From Pedobacter rhodius (GTDB lineage Bacteria; Bacteroidota; Bacteroidia; Sphingobacteriales; Sphingobacteriaceae), in the NCBI RefSeq assembly GCF_027213645.1, contig NZ_JAPWGL010000004.1:1-64000 (forward strand): a DNA stretch of 64,000 nucleotides, in the 5' to 3' direction. The position numbers and the translations under genes were made by a program. Shown piece by piece: positions 24,972 to 32,972 of the stretch. Numbering within the stretch: the stretch's first letter is position 1; every line of letters starts with the position of its first letter. The notes beneath the pieces were generated by a model. The model ran no database searches and had not been told where the DNA came from. It worked only from the letters and a program-made list of their open reading frames with translations.

Positions 24972-25130
24972 ATGCTTGTATTTGCAGTCCCTCTCTATTT
25001 TATAGCCTTTTCTGGTTGGTTAATTTATGCAGGTTTGGTTAAGAAAAACCTGAAACAAAATATGCCTATGGTCTATTTTGGCTCTATCTTTAGCATAATT
25101 TGGCTGGTGATAGTATTTATATCGTTGTAA
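24972..25130 (+). CDS. 52-residue two-helix membrane protein
   Basis: A short gene starting ATGCTTGTATTTGC and ending TAA at 25128-25130. The product has two hydrophobic helices (about residues 2-22 and 33-51) joined by a basic loop (KKNLKQN), as in small hairpin membrane proteins with both ends outside. It has a good promoter of its own, and it ends two bases before the convergent response-regulator gene. I do not recognise the family. The promoter, clean reading frame and helix pattern support it as real. Confidence 0.6.
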   Translation: MLVFAVPLYFIAFSGWLIYAGLVKKNLKQNMPMVYFGSIFSIIWLVIVFISL

Positions 25131-25132
25131 GT

Positions 25133-25489
25133 TTAATTTAACAATTCATTTGTAACTCCAAGTAAATCTCCGATTTCAAAAGGTTTTTGAAGTATAGCAT
25201 CAGGTGTGCAATTCACATCATCTATATCGATTAAAACCCCAGAAATCAAAACAATAGGAATATCAGCAGTTTCTTCATGGCTTTTTAAATAGTTACAAAC
25301 AACTCTACCATCAATCGCTCCAATCCAAATATCCAAAAGAATTAAATCCGGTTTAAAATCGCCGACAGTCTTATCCAAATCGGAAATATCTGTAATACCT
25401 TTTAAAAGGTAATCCCTGTCTTTAAAAATCATCGGAAAAACTTCCAATAAATCATTATCATCATCTATTGCTAATATCCGCTTTTGCAC
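25133..25489 (-). CDS. Single-domain response regulator (CheY-like receiver)
   Basis: A 118-residue stand-alone receiver domain. Acidic pocket DDD (about 8-10), phosphoacceptor Asp in LILLDIWIG (about residue 57), switch Ser/Thr position in VLISG and the conserved Lys in LQKPFE are all present. No output domain and no histidine kinase are adjacent, so the kinase partner lies elsewhere. It converges with the small membrane-protein gene, their stops being two bases apart, which may allow antisense interference. Confidence 0.88.
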   Translation of the reverse strand: MQKRILAIDDDNDLLEVFPMIFKDRDYLLKGITDISDLDKTVGDFKPDLILLDIWIGAIDGRVVCNYLKSHEETADIPIVLISGVLIDIDDVNCTPDAILQKPFEIGDLLGVTNELLN

Positions 25490-25657
25490 CTTTTTAATTT
25501 CTAAACATTATAACTGGAATTATAACTAAAAACAAGGTAAAAAGTTTGTTCAAGATATTTTTCATTAAATCCGGGTGAAGATTTACTCTTTTCAGTTTTA
25601 AAAAGGTTCAAACTATTTTCAAAAACATGATGTTGACAAGAAACAAAACTTATACTA

Positions 25658-26734
25658 ATGGAAAAGATAAAAACTAAAGGATATGGTGCGAGTGGAGCGT
25701 TGATTGGCGGAAAAACGCTCGAATTGATGGAGTTTGAACGCAATCAGCCAAAAGACGATGAAGTTTTAATCGACATACTTTATTGCGGCGTTTGCCATTC
25801 TGATTTGCACCAGGTAAATAATGATTGGAAAAATACAATTTATCCATGCGTACCTGGTCATGAAATTATCGGGAAGGTAATTTCAACAGGACCGGCTGTT
25901 ACGAAATTTAAACAAGGTGATGTCGTTGGCATTGGTTGTATGATAGATTCATGTAAGCATTGCGAACCCTGCCTGGAAGGTGAAGAACAATTCTGCGAGG
26001 GACCTCACGGACAAACCATGACTTATAACGGTTACTGGAAACCTGATCCTGAATTCAATACTTTTGGCGGATACTCTACAAATATTATTGCACAGGAGAA
26101 ATTTGTGATGTCAATCCCTTCAAACCTTGAAATTTCGGCAGCAGCGCCAATTTTATGCGCAGGTGTTACAACCTATTCACCATTAAAACACTTTGGGGTT
26201 AAAGAAGGCCACAAAGTTGGTATAATTGGTATTGGTGGCCTGGGGCATATGGGTGTTAAAATAGCAAAAGCAATGGGTGCTTCAGTTACGGCAATTACCA
26301 CTAAGGAAGAGAAAAAAGAACAGGCGCTCGCTTTAGGTGCTGATGATGTACTTATTTCTGAAGATAAAAAAGCAATGGAAGTAAGCGCAAATAAATTTGA
26401 CTTCTTACTTTGTACAATTCCTTCTCCTTTTGATGTAAATGATTATATTCCTTTGTTGAGAAGACGGGGCGCGCTGGTTACCGTTGGATTATTAGGACCA
26501 TACAAAAACCCGACAAATAATATGGATGTTGCCAAATTTTGTACTACAATTGGCGGTTCTTTGATTGGTGGCACAATAGAAACACAGGAAATTCTGGATT
26601 TTTGCGCTGAACATCAGATTATACCCGACGTAGAGCTGATAAACATTGAAGATATTAATGAAGCATTGGCAAAAATTAAAGATGAAGAAGTAAGGTTTCG
26701 GTACGTAATCGATATGGCCTCATTAAAAAGCTAG
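25658..26734 (+). CDS. Zinc-dependent alcohol dehydrogenase (NAD(P)-dependent, YahK/CAD-like)
   Basis: A 358-residue medium-chain dehydrogenase that interconverts aldehydes and alcohols. Catalytic zinc ligands are in CGVCHSDLH and GHE; the structural zinc is held by the four Cys of CKHCEPCxxxxxxxC (about 102-117). The cofactor-binding glycine motif is GIGGLGHMG (about 190-198). Sequence resembles the broad-specificity cinnamyl-alcohol-dehydrogenase group, including YahK, so NADPH and aldehyde detoxification are likely. It is a single gene with a terminator of its own. Confidence 0.92.
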   Translation: MEKIKTKGYGASGALIGGKTLELMEFERNQPKDDEVLIDILYCGVCHSDLHQVNNDWKNTIYPCVPGHEIIGKVISTGPAVTKFKQGDVVGIGCMIDSCKHCEPCLEGEEQFCEGPHGQTMTYNGYWKPDPEFNTFGGYSTNIIAQEKFVMSIPSNLEISAAAPILCAGVTTYSPLKHFGVKEGHKVGIIGIGGLGHMGVKIAKAMGASVTAITTKEEKKEQALALGADDVLISEDKKAMEVSANKFDFLLCTIPSPFDVNDYIPLLRRRGALVTVGLLGPYKNPTNNMDVAKFCTTIGGSLIGGTIETQEILDFCAEHQIIPDVELINIEDINEALAKIKDEEVRFRYVIDMASLKS

Positions 26735-26738
26735 ATAT

Positions 26739-26767
26739 TGCCCGGTTTAAACCGGGCATTTCTGTTT
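26739..26767 (+). terminator. Terminator of the alcohol dehydrogenase gene
   Basis: A perfect ten-base-pair palindrome (26739-26758, TGCCCGGTTT and its complement) followed by TTTCTGTTT. Confidence 0.85.
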
Positions 26768-26837
26768 AAACGTTTTATTGAAAAGCAATTTCCATTTCGT
26801 TTGAAATTAAGCATCTTTGCACAAACAAAATTTCATA

Positions 26838-28517
26838 ATGGCAGACGAGAAAATCATATTTTCAATGGCTGGTGTAAATAAGATTTACCCACCACAAAAA
26901 CAGGTTTTAAAAAATATATACCTTTCTTTCTTTTACGGTGCAAAAATCGGTGTTATCGGTTTAAATGGCTCCGGAAAATCATCCTTGTTAAAAATCATTG
27001 CCGGTTTAGATAAATCCTATCAGGGTGAAGTCGTATTTTCTCCCGGATATTCTGTTGGTTATTTAGCACAGGAACCTATTCTTGATCCTGAAAAAACAGT
27101 ACGCGAAGTTGTTGAAGAAGGCGTTGCAGAAGTAACTGCGATTTTAAAAGAATACGAAGAAGTTAACGAGGCCTTTGGATTAGAAGAAAACTATTCTGAC
27201 CCCGATGCAATGGATAAACTCATGGCAAGGCAAGGCGAATTACAGGATAAAATTGATGCTTTAGGTGCCTGGGAAATTGATTCGAAATTGGAAAGGGCGA
27301 TGGACGCTTTGCGTTGTCCTGACCCGGAAACAAAAATAGGTGTACTTTCTGGTGGTGAGCGCCGTCGTGTGGCCATGTGCCGCTTATTGCTTCAACATCC
27401 TGACGTTTTATTATTGGATGAGCCAACCAACCACCTGGATGCCGAGAGTATTGATTGGTTAGAACAATTCTTACAGAATTACGAGGGAACAGTTATCGCC
27501 GTAACGCACGATAGATATTTCCTGGATAATGTTGCAGGCTGGATTTTAGAATTAGATCGTGGTGAAGGTATTCCGTGGAAAGGAAATTATAGCAGCTGGT
27601 TAGATCAGAAAGCCAAACGTTTATCGCAAGAGGAGAAAACCGAAAGCAAACGCCAGAAAACACTGGAGCGTGAGCTGGAATGGGTACGAATGGCACCAAA
27701 AGCCCGTCATGCAAAATCTAAAGCCCGCTTGGCAAATTATGACAAACTTGCATCTGAAGATGGAAAGGAAAGAGAAGATAAACTGGAACTTTTCATTCCT
27801 GCCGGTCCGCGTTTAGGTAACGTGGTTATAGAAGCCACTAATGTGACCAAAGCCTATGGGGATAAAGTTCTTTTTGACAATTTAAACTTTTCGCTTCCGC
27901 CTGCAGGAATTGTGGGGATTATTGGTCCGAATGGCGCGGGTAAAACAACTTTATTCCGTTTAATTACCGGCCAGGAAGAAGCTGATAACGGAACTTTCCG
28001 CGTTGGTGAAACGGTAGAACTGGGTTATGTGGATCAGATGCACAATGATTTAGCCGCCGACAAAACGGTTTACGAAAACATTACTGATGGTTTGGACAAC
28101 ATTCAATTGGGTAATAAAGCAGTAAACGGTCGTGCTTATGTTTCTAAATTCAATTTCAATGGCGGCGACCAGCAGAAAAAAGTTGGTGTTTTGTCGGGTG
28201 GTGAGCGTAATCGTGTTCACCTGGCCATTACGTTAAAAAAGGGCGCGAACGTGCTACTGCTAGATGAGCCAACCAATGATATCGACGTGAATACGTTACG
28301 TGCATTGGAAGAAGCTTTAGAAAACTTTGGCGGTTGTGCAGTAGTCATCAGCCACGACAGATGGTTTTTAGATAGGATTTGTACGCACATTTTAGCTTTT
28401 GAAGGTAACTCCGAAGTATATTTCTTCGAAGGCAATTACTCTGATTATGAAGAAAATCGCAAAAAACGTTTGGGAGATGTTACACCGAAACGCATCAGGT
28501 ATAAAAAGCTAGATTAA
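26838..28517 (+). CDS. ettA: Energy-dependent translational throttle protein EttA (ABC-F)
   Basis: A ribosome-associated ABC-F ATPase that gates entry into the elongation cycle according to ATP/ADP. From ATG at 26838 the product is 559 residues (MADEKIIFSMAGVNK); the longer in-frame start at 26817 is a TTG that lies in the promoter-like CATCTTTG area. Two ABC domains show Walker A GLNGSGKS and GPNGAGKT, and signature LSGGE twice. The first Walker B is LLLDEPTNHLDAES and the second LLLDEPTNDIDVN, the second carrying the EttA-type change from H to D. The linker (about 240-320) carries the positively charged P-site tRNA-interaction motif region. Full length is typical. Confidence 0.95.
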   Translation: MADEKIIFSMAGVNKIYPPQKQVLKNIYLSFFYGAKIGVIGLNGSGKSSLLKIIAGLDKSYQGEVVFSPGYSVGYLAQEPILDPEKTVREVVEEGVAEVTAILKEYEEVNEAFGLEENYSDPDAMDKLMARQGELQDKIDALGAWEIDSKLERAMDALRCPDPETKIGVLSGGERRRVAMCRLLLQHPDVLLLDEPTNHLDAESIDWLEQFLQNYEGTVIAVTHDRYFLDNVAGWILELDRGEGIPWKGNYSSWLDQKAKRLSQEEKTESKRQKTLERELEWVRMAPKARHAKSKARLANYDKLASEDGKEREDKLELFIPAGPRLGNVVIEATNVTKAYGDKVLFDNLNFSLPPAGIVGIIGPNGAGKTTLFRLITGQEEADNGTFRVGETVELGYVDQMHNDLAADKTVYENITDGLDNIQLGNKAVNGRAYVSKFNFNGGDQQKKVGVLSGGERNRVHLAITLKKGANVLLLDEPTNDIDVNTLRALEEALENFGGCAVVISHDRWFLDRICTHILAFEGNSEVYFFEGNYSDYEENRKKRLGDVTPKRIRYKKLD

Positions 28518-28521
28518 TTTC

Positions 28522-28569
28522 AAAAAGCCACCTCGCATCCGATAGCTATCGGATGCGAGGCAGCTTTTT
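28522..28569 (+). terminator. Terminator of ettA
   Basis: A perfect 15-base-pair palindrome (28531-28560) flanked by AAAAAGC and AGCTTTTT. It may also work for the converging DUF1456 gene. Confidence 0.88.
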
Positions 28570-28637
28570 CAGCCAACGAAGCAATCTTTCTTGATATCAA
28601 GACAAGTAAATCTTCAATCTTTAGTGCAAGACATTCA

Positions 28638-28868
28638 CTATTTCTTCTCTTCTCTCGGACCTCTTTTATAAATAACCAAGCCATTTAGAAAGTTTCGTAG
28701 AATCTGATCACCACAGGGCTTAAAATTTTCATGATCCTCGTTTCTGAAAATATCGCCCAATTCCGCCTTGGTAACCTTAAAACCTACTAAATCGCAAATC
28801 GTAATGATGTCTTCAGTTTTTAAAGATAATGCTACTCTTAATTTTTTTAAAATATCGTTGTTACTCAT
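28638..28868 (-). CDS. DUF1456 protein, single-module form
   Basis: A 76-residue protein that aligns with the second half of YehS-type DUF1456 proteins: NDILKKLRVALSLKTEDI and NFKPCGDQILRNFLNGLVIYKRG. E. coli YehS has two such modules in about 150 residues, whereas this protein has only one, with a short charged tail. The gene looks intact, not truncated (its own ATG and stop, no further homology upstream). Function of the family is unknown. Confidence 0.85.
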   Translation of the reverse strand: MSNNDILKKLRVALSLKTEDIITICDLVGFKVTKAELGDIFRNEDHENFKPCGDQILRNFLNGLVIYKRGPREEKK

Positions 28869-28921
28869 GTATTTAATGATAGAATGTTATATGATAGTGC
28901 TAACTTATTTGCCAAAATTCC

Positions 28922-28961
28922 AATGAACCAATGAACCAATGAACCAATGAACCAATGAACC
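28922..28961. repeat. Five perfect copies of an 8-bp tandem repeat
   Basis: AATGAACC occurs five times in succession, ending one base before the stop codon of the DEAD-box gene (28963-28965). A repeat like this can vary in number by slippage, but it lies in the 3' untranslated part, so it would change RNA rather than protein. Confidence 0.9.
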
Positions 28962-28962
28962 T

Positions 28963-30267
28963 CTAACTCGCTACCTCTAACTTTAATTTTTTACCTTTTA
29001 TTTTTTCGCCATTAAGTGCTTTAAGAAGTTTATCAACCACATTTCGTTTTACAGCAACATAACTTGTGGTATCCTTAACTTCTATAAGGCCTAAATCCTC
29101 CTTTTGCAAGCCCCCTTTCTGAAGAAATAAGCCAACAATATCAATCTTATTAATTTTATCTTTTTTACCATTGGCGATGTATAAAGTTACCCAATCACTG
29201 GCTTCAGGCAGTTTATACTTATCGCTAAGTTTTTCTTCTTCAATATTTTCCGGTAAATATTTATAATGCTCTTCTTCCGTTAAAACCGCGTAAGCTGTCC
29301 CTTTGGCATTCATTCTGGCTGTTCTGCCATTGCGATGAATATAGGCGTCTTCGGTATAAGGCAATTGATAATGCACAATATTTTCTACCTCAGGTATATC
29401 CAGTCCACGGGCAGCTAAATCTGTGGTGATTAATATCTTATGACTGCCGTTTCTGAATTTTAATAGCGCTTTTTCCCTATCTGCCTGTTCCATCCCACCG
29501 TGAAAAACATCATGTCCTAAGCCATGCTCGAAAAGTAAATCACTGATTCTATCGACAGTTTCTCTATGATTACAAAATACTAAAGTATTTGCTCCACCGA
29601 TTTTACTTAGCAGTTTAAATAAAACATCAAGTTTATCTGCAGCCGGCGCTACAACTTTTTTAAGTTTTAAATCTGGTTTAACCTGCGCATCTTTTGAAAA
29701 ATCGATCTCAACAGGCTGGTTTAACTTTACAAACGACGGAATTTCTTCCATCTTAGTTGCTGAGGTCAAAATCCGCTGTTTTAATGATAGCAGCGTACCA
29801 ATGATATACGACATGTCCTGTTCAAAACCGAATTCCAATGATTTATCAAACTCATCTAAAACTAAGTACTCGATAAAAGACTCATCAAAATTATGATGCT
29901 CTAAATGATAAGCAATTCGTCCGGGTGTACCGATTAAAACTGCAGGAGGATGCGCCAGATTATTTTTTTCTATACGAACGGCGTGACCGCCATAACAGCA
30001 GTTTATTTTGAAAGAAGTGCCCATTTGTTTAAAAACCTGCTCAATTTGTAAGGCAAGTTCTCTTGATGGAACCAGAATGAGTGCCTGCACTCCTTTTACA
30101 TCTGCTTTTAGGACGGATAATACCGGAAGCAAAAAAGCCAAGGTTTTTCCCGAACCCGTGGGCGCCACTAATACAACATCAGCTCCTTTTTTTGCAGCCT
30201 TAACTGATGCGTTTTGCATATCGTTAAGCGCTGAAATATTTAATCTTTTAAGCGCATTTTCTATCAT
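28963..30267 (-). CDS. DEAD-box-like RNA helicase with DbpA-type RNA-binding domain (DEFD motif)
   Basis: A 434-residue ATP-dependent RNA helicase. From the start at 30267 the domains are: N-terminal RecA-like core with Walker A APTGSGKT, motif Ia PSRELALQ, motif II DEFD in place of DEAD (LVLDEFDKSLEFGF) and SAT; second RecA-like core with HRNGRTAR; and a C-terminal DbpA-type domain (about 360-434, TLYIANGKKDKINKIDIVG). Such proteins in other bacteria act on 23S rRNA during large-subunit assembly. I start at 30267, not at the upstream in-frame ATG (30285), because that ATG overlaps the -7 promoter element at 30273-30280. Confidence 0.9.
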   Translation of the reverse strand: MIENALKRLNISALNDMQNASVKAAKKGADVVLVAPTGSGKTLAFLLPVLSVLKADVKGVQALILVPSRELALQIEQVFKQMGTSFKINCCYGGHAVRIEKNNLAHPPAVLIGTPGRIAYHLEHHNFDESFIEYLVLDEFDKSLEFGFEQDMSYIIGTLLSLKQRILTSATKMEEIPSFVKLNQPVEIDFSKDAQVKPDLKLKKVVAPAADKLDVLFKLLSKIGGANTLVFCNHRETVDRISDLLFEHGLGHDVFHGGMEQADREKALLKFRNGSHKILITTDLAARGLDIPEVENIVHYQLPYTEDAYIHRNGRTARMNAKGTAYAVLTEEEHYKYLPENIEEEKLSDKYKLPEASDWVTLYIANGKKDKINKIDIVGLFLQKGGLQKEDLGLIEVKDTTSYVAVKRNVVDKLLKALNGEKIKGKKLKLEVAS

Positions 30268-30272
30268 TACGC

Positions 30273-30280
30273 CAAAGTTA
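30273..30280 (-). promoter_or_regulatory. -7 element of the DEAD-box helicase promoter
   Basis: TAACTTTG on the minus strand, only five bases upstream of the chosen ATG at 30267. It decides the start codon and predicts an essentially leaderless transcript. Confidence 0.68.
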
Positions 30281-30317
30281 AACATTTATTGGTGTTGCAA
30301 TATCACGAAACTGCTTA

Positions 30318-30536
30318 TCAGAATTTTAAAAATCTTCGCTTTAACCTTTTAAGCATAGAAAAGTTTAGTTTATTTTCTAATAATAGCAGCATCCTGCCTC
30401 TTTGCGACATAGAAGTCGTAACTTTCTCATTAACAGCATCAACTGATGAAATAATTCTATCAGCAATTTCTCCGGCAAATTTATTGGCACGGCTTTGCTG
30501 TAATAGTTGAAATTCCTGGATTAACTCTGCTTTCAT
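30318..30536 (-). CDS. Small hypothetical protein, coiled-coil-like
   Basis: A possible 72-residue protein. It is rich in Lys, Arg, Leu and Glu, with a predicted helical N-terminal half (ELIQEFQLLQQSRANKFAGEIADRI) and a very basic end (LKRLKRRFLKF), so RNA or DNA binding is conceivable. It stands upstream of the helicase gene on the same strand. A + strand frame overlaps it, but that one has less protein-like composition. I do not recognise it, and it could be spurious. Confidence 0.42.
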   Translation of the reverse strand: MKAELIQEFQLLQQSRANKFAGEIADRIISSVDAVNEKVTTSMSQRGRMLLLLENKLNFSMLKRLKRRFLKF

Positions 30537-30751
30537 AATTTAAATGATTTGGTTAACTAATAGATAAATCTAACGCTTAATAGTTAGTAATTGTTGTAAA
30601 AACAGTAAAATCATTAACTTCAGACAGATAACCTGTTGATAACTAAAGTTTTGTTAGCAAATAAACAACCAATACTTAACACGGATTTAATTTTTAGCAC
30701 TTATTTTTATAAAAACCTGATTATCATTTGTTAACCTTAACCACTCAATGT

Positions 30752-31225
30752 ATGACATGGAAAAAATTTAGCGGCGAAGTAATCCAATCTTCTATTCTTG
30801 AAGAAATTGAAATGGCAATTATCAGAGAAACAGAAAACGGTTATAAACTTAAGGTCTGCATCGGAACCGATTCGCAGGTTAAAGGCACAATTACCGATTT
30901 CGCGACTGTAATTGTACTGCTTAGGGAGCATCATGGAGGCTTTATGTACATTCATCAGGAAAAGTCATCTCAACAGGTAAGCATTAAAGAACGCATGTTG
31001 ATGGAAGTTCAGAAATCTATAGAAACGGCTTATTCCATTTGCGATTTGCTTGATATTTATGATGTAGCGCTTGAAGTGCATGCCGATATTAATACCAATC
31101 CATCCTTTAAATCAAACAAAGCATTAAATGATGCAATGGGTTACATATTAAGTATGGGCTTTATTTTTAAAGCAAAACCAGAGGCTTTTGCCAGTTCTAC
31201 ATGCGCAGATAAAATGGTTCACTAG
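30752..31225 (+). CDS. YkuK-family RNase H-like protein
   Basis: A 157-residue protein of the YkuK family with an RNase H-like fold. The N-terminal strand carries KVCIGTDSQVKG (Asp near residue 38), later ALEVHADIN provides another conserved acidic position, and NKALNDAMGYILSMGF is the family's C-terminal signature. The ATG at 30752 (MTWKKFSGEV) is preferred over a TTG frame start 24 bases upstream. Whether it is a nuclease is unproven. Confidence 0.82.
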   Translation: MTWKKFSGEVIQSSILEEIEMAIIRETENGYKLKVCIGTDSQVKGTITDFATVIVLLREHHGGFMYIHQEKSSQQVSIKERMLMEVQKSIETAYSICDLLDIYDVALEVHADINTNPSFKSNKALNDAMGYILSMGFIFKAKPEAFASSTCADKMVH

Positions 31226-31275
31226 ATTTGAAATAAGACACAATAGGCGTATCTTTAAATCATAGACTTTTACTT

Positions 31276-31803
31276 ATGAAAAAGATATTCCTATCGTTAT
31301 TTACCTTATTAATTACATTTTCTGTTTTCGCACAAAGTGAAGACAAGGATACTTATACTAAAATTGGTGATGAAATCCCGAAATTTAGTTTCGAAATAGA
31401 AAAAGGCAAAACCGTTAATATTGCAGATTATAAAGGAAAGCTTATCCTCATAAATCTGTTTGCAACCTGGTGTCCGCCATGTAATACCGAATTACCTTTG
31501 GTTCAAAAAGAAATTTGGGATAAGCATAAAGACAATAATAATTTTGCATTTTTTGTATTTGGACGTGAAGAAGGCTGGGATAAATTAATTCCTTACAAAG
31601 CAAAGAAGGGTTTTACCTTCCCTATTTTACCCGATTTAGATCGAAGTGTTTTTAGTAAGTTTGCCAGGCAATCTATCCCAAGAAATATCCTGATTGATGA
31701 AACCGGGAAAATAATTTATCAGTCAATCGGTTATGAAGAAAAAGAATTTCAAACCCTGGTTAAATTAATTGATGGCAAATTAAAAGACAAAGCAACAAAA
31801 TAG
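31276..31803 (+). CDS. TlpA-family thiol-disulfide oxidoreductase (exported)
   Basis: A 175-residue periplasmic thioredoxin-fold protein. Signal peptide about 1-19 (SVFAQS), then a TlpA/ResA-type domain with the redox-active CPPC (C66 and C69 in ATWCPPC) and the cis-proline segment RQSIPRN. Such proteins reduce or deliver thiols in the periplasm, for example in cytochrome c or respiratory-protein assembly. An almost consensus -7 element TATCTTTA lies at 31250-31257. Confidence 0.9.
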   Translation: MKKIFLSLFTLLITFSVFAQSEDKDTYTKIGDEIPKFSFEIEKGKTVNIADYKGKLILINLFATWCPPCNTELPLVQKEIWDKHKDNNNFAFFVFGREEGWDKLIPYKAKKGFTFPILPDLDRSVFSKFARQSIPRNILIDETGKIIYQSIGYEEKEFQTLVKLIDGKLKDKATK

Positions 31804-31834
31804 CGTTTTGATTGTTCAGCTATAAATTAAGAAT

Positions 31835-32302
31835 TTGAAAACTTACCGATTAGAATTTACGCAAAAAATACCCGTTGATTTAGATACTGCATGGGATTTT
31901 TTTTCATCACCACTAAACTTATCTGAAATTACACCGGAAGACATGACTTTCGATGTCACTTCGCCAATACAGAAAGACTCGAAGATGTATCCGGGCATGA
32001 TTATTACATACAAGGTATCGCCTTTACTTGGTATAAAATTGAACTGGATGACCGAAATTACGCATGTAAAGGAAAAAGAATATTTTATTGATGAACAACG
32101 CTTCGGCCCTTTTGCTTTCTGGCATCACAACCATCATTTTGAATCGGTACAGGGCGGTGTATTAATGCACGATATTTTACACTACGCGATTGGTTGGGGA
32201 CCAATTGGCTTGCTGGCAAATGAAATTGTAGTTAACAGTAAGATAAACGGAATATTTAATTATAGATATAAAAAAGTGGAGGAACTTTTCGGAAAGCTTT
32301 AA
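31835..32302 (+). CDS. SRPBCC (START-like) family protein
   Basis: A 155-residue soluble protein with a START/polyketide-cyclase-like fold spanning its length (FTQKIPVDLDTAWDFFSSP at the start, FGPFAFWHHNHHFE in the middle). This group is often labelled 'cell division inhibitor', a name with weak support. It begins with TTG at 31835 because no ATG gives the N-terminal strand; TTG starts are uncommon here. It follows the TlpA gene by 31 bases. Confidence 0.8.
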   Translation: MKTYRLEFTQKIPVDLDTAWDFFSSPLNLSEITPEDMTFDVTSPIQKDSKMYPGMIITYKVSPLLGIKLNWMTEITHVKEKEYFIDEQRFGPFAFWHHNHHFESVQGGVLMHDILHYAIGWGPIGLLANEIVVNSKINGIFNYRYKKVEELFGKL

Positions 32303-32314
32303 TCAGCAGGTTTT

Positions 32315-32887
32315 CTACCACTTTTTAGTTGAAATCGTTTCTATTTTCTTTTTGAGTTTTTCTGTTTGATTGGTTGCAAGTGCTTTTTTAAAATTTTCGG
32401 CAAGTTTAGCTGTTTTGTTGTACGCACTTTCTAAAATATCTTTCCATGCACCTGCACTTAATTTTCCCGGCGTTTGTTCTAAAGGTGTGCCAATATTAGT
32501 TGTTGGAACATAGTTACTGTAGCGGTCTCTTGCATAAGGGATATATTTAAAATCAGTTAACCAGAACCTGTATTTTTTTTCCCTTGCCTCAAAAGTCATA
32601 TTATAGCTTACTTCACCGCTTGGGTGACTTGCAACTAAAACTGTTTTATCAATAACAGTAATCCCTTTTGCAGTAATGGACGTATCTGTATTGCTTATTT
32701 TTTTTATTGTTTTTTTATAGGCATCTACAAAAGCTTTAGCCCTCAGCATTAAGCTATCTTTTCCGGTACCTGTTTCAACAACCTCGTAATAGATAAATTT
32801 ACCATTATCATCAGTAGAAAATTGTTTCTGCTGAGCGGAAACTTTTAATGAAAGAATTGCAAAGACCAGGATTAGGCAGTATTTCAT
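32315..32887 (-). CDS. DUF4468-like exported protein
   Basis: A 190-residue protein with a signal peptide (about 1-18, KVSAQQK). The mature part fits the DUF4468 pattern (TBP-like fold): DDNGKFIYYEVVETGTGKDSLM, a central SYNMTFEAREKKYRFWLTDFKY and a helical tail. Function is unknown. It converges with the SRPBCC gene; the stops are 12 bases apart. A TATCTTTA element is upstream (minus, near 32911-32918). Confidence 0.7.
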   Translation of the reverse strand: MKYCLILVFAILSLKVSAQQKQFSTDDNGKFIYYEVVETGTGKDSLMLRAKAFVDAYKKTIKKISNTDTSITAKGITVIDKTVLVASHPSGEVSYNMTFEAREKKYRFWLTDFKYIPYARDRYSNYVPTTNIGTPLEQTPGKLSAGAWKDILESAYNKTAKLAENFKKALATNQTEKLKKKIETISTKKW

Positions 32888-32925
32888 ATGTTATTATCGG
32901 CTTAAAAACTAAAGATAATAAAAAA

Positions 32926-32951
32926 AGCCTCCGGCCTGAAAGCCGGAGGCT
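32926..32951 (-). terminator. Terminator of the porin gene
   Basis: Ten-base-pair stem AGCCTCCGGC (32926-32935) with GCCGGAGGCT (32942-32951). On the minus strand the T-tract TTTTTTT follows. Confidence 0.9.
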
Positions 32952-32972
32952 GATTAAAAATTAAATTAAATA

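Noticed and set aside
28922..28961. Tandem 8-base repeat as CRISPR or origin iterons
   Set aside because: The copies are directly adjacent with no spacers, only five in number, and no replication protein gene lies nearby.
30289..30510. 73-codon + strand frame opposite the small hypothetical gene
   Set aside because: It is poor in charged residues and rich in Ser/Leu, and no promoter precedes it. The opposite frame is the better candidate.
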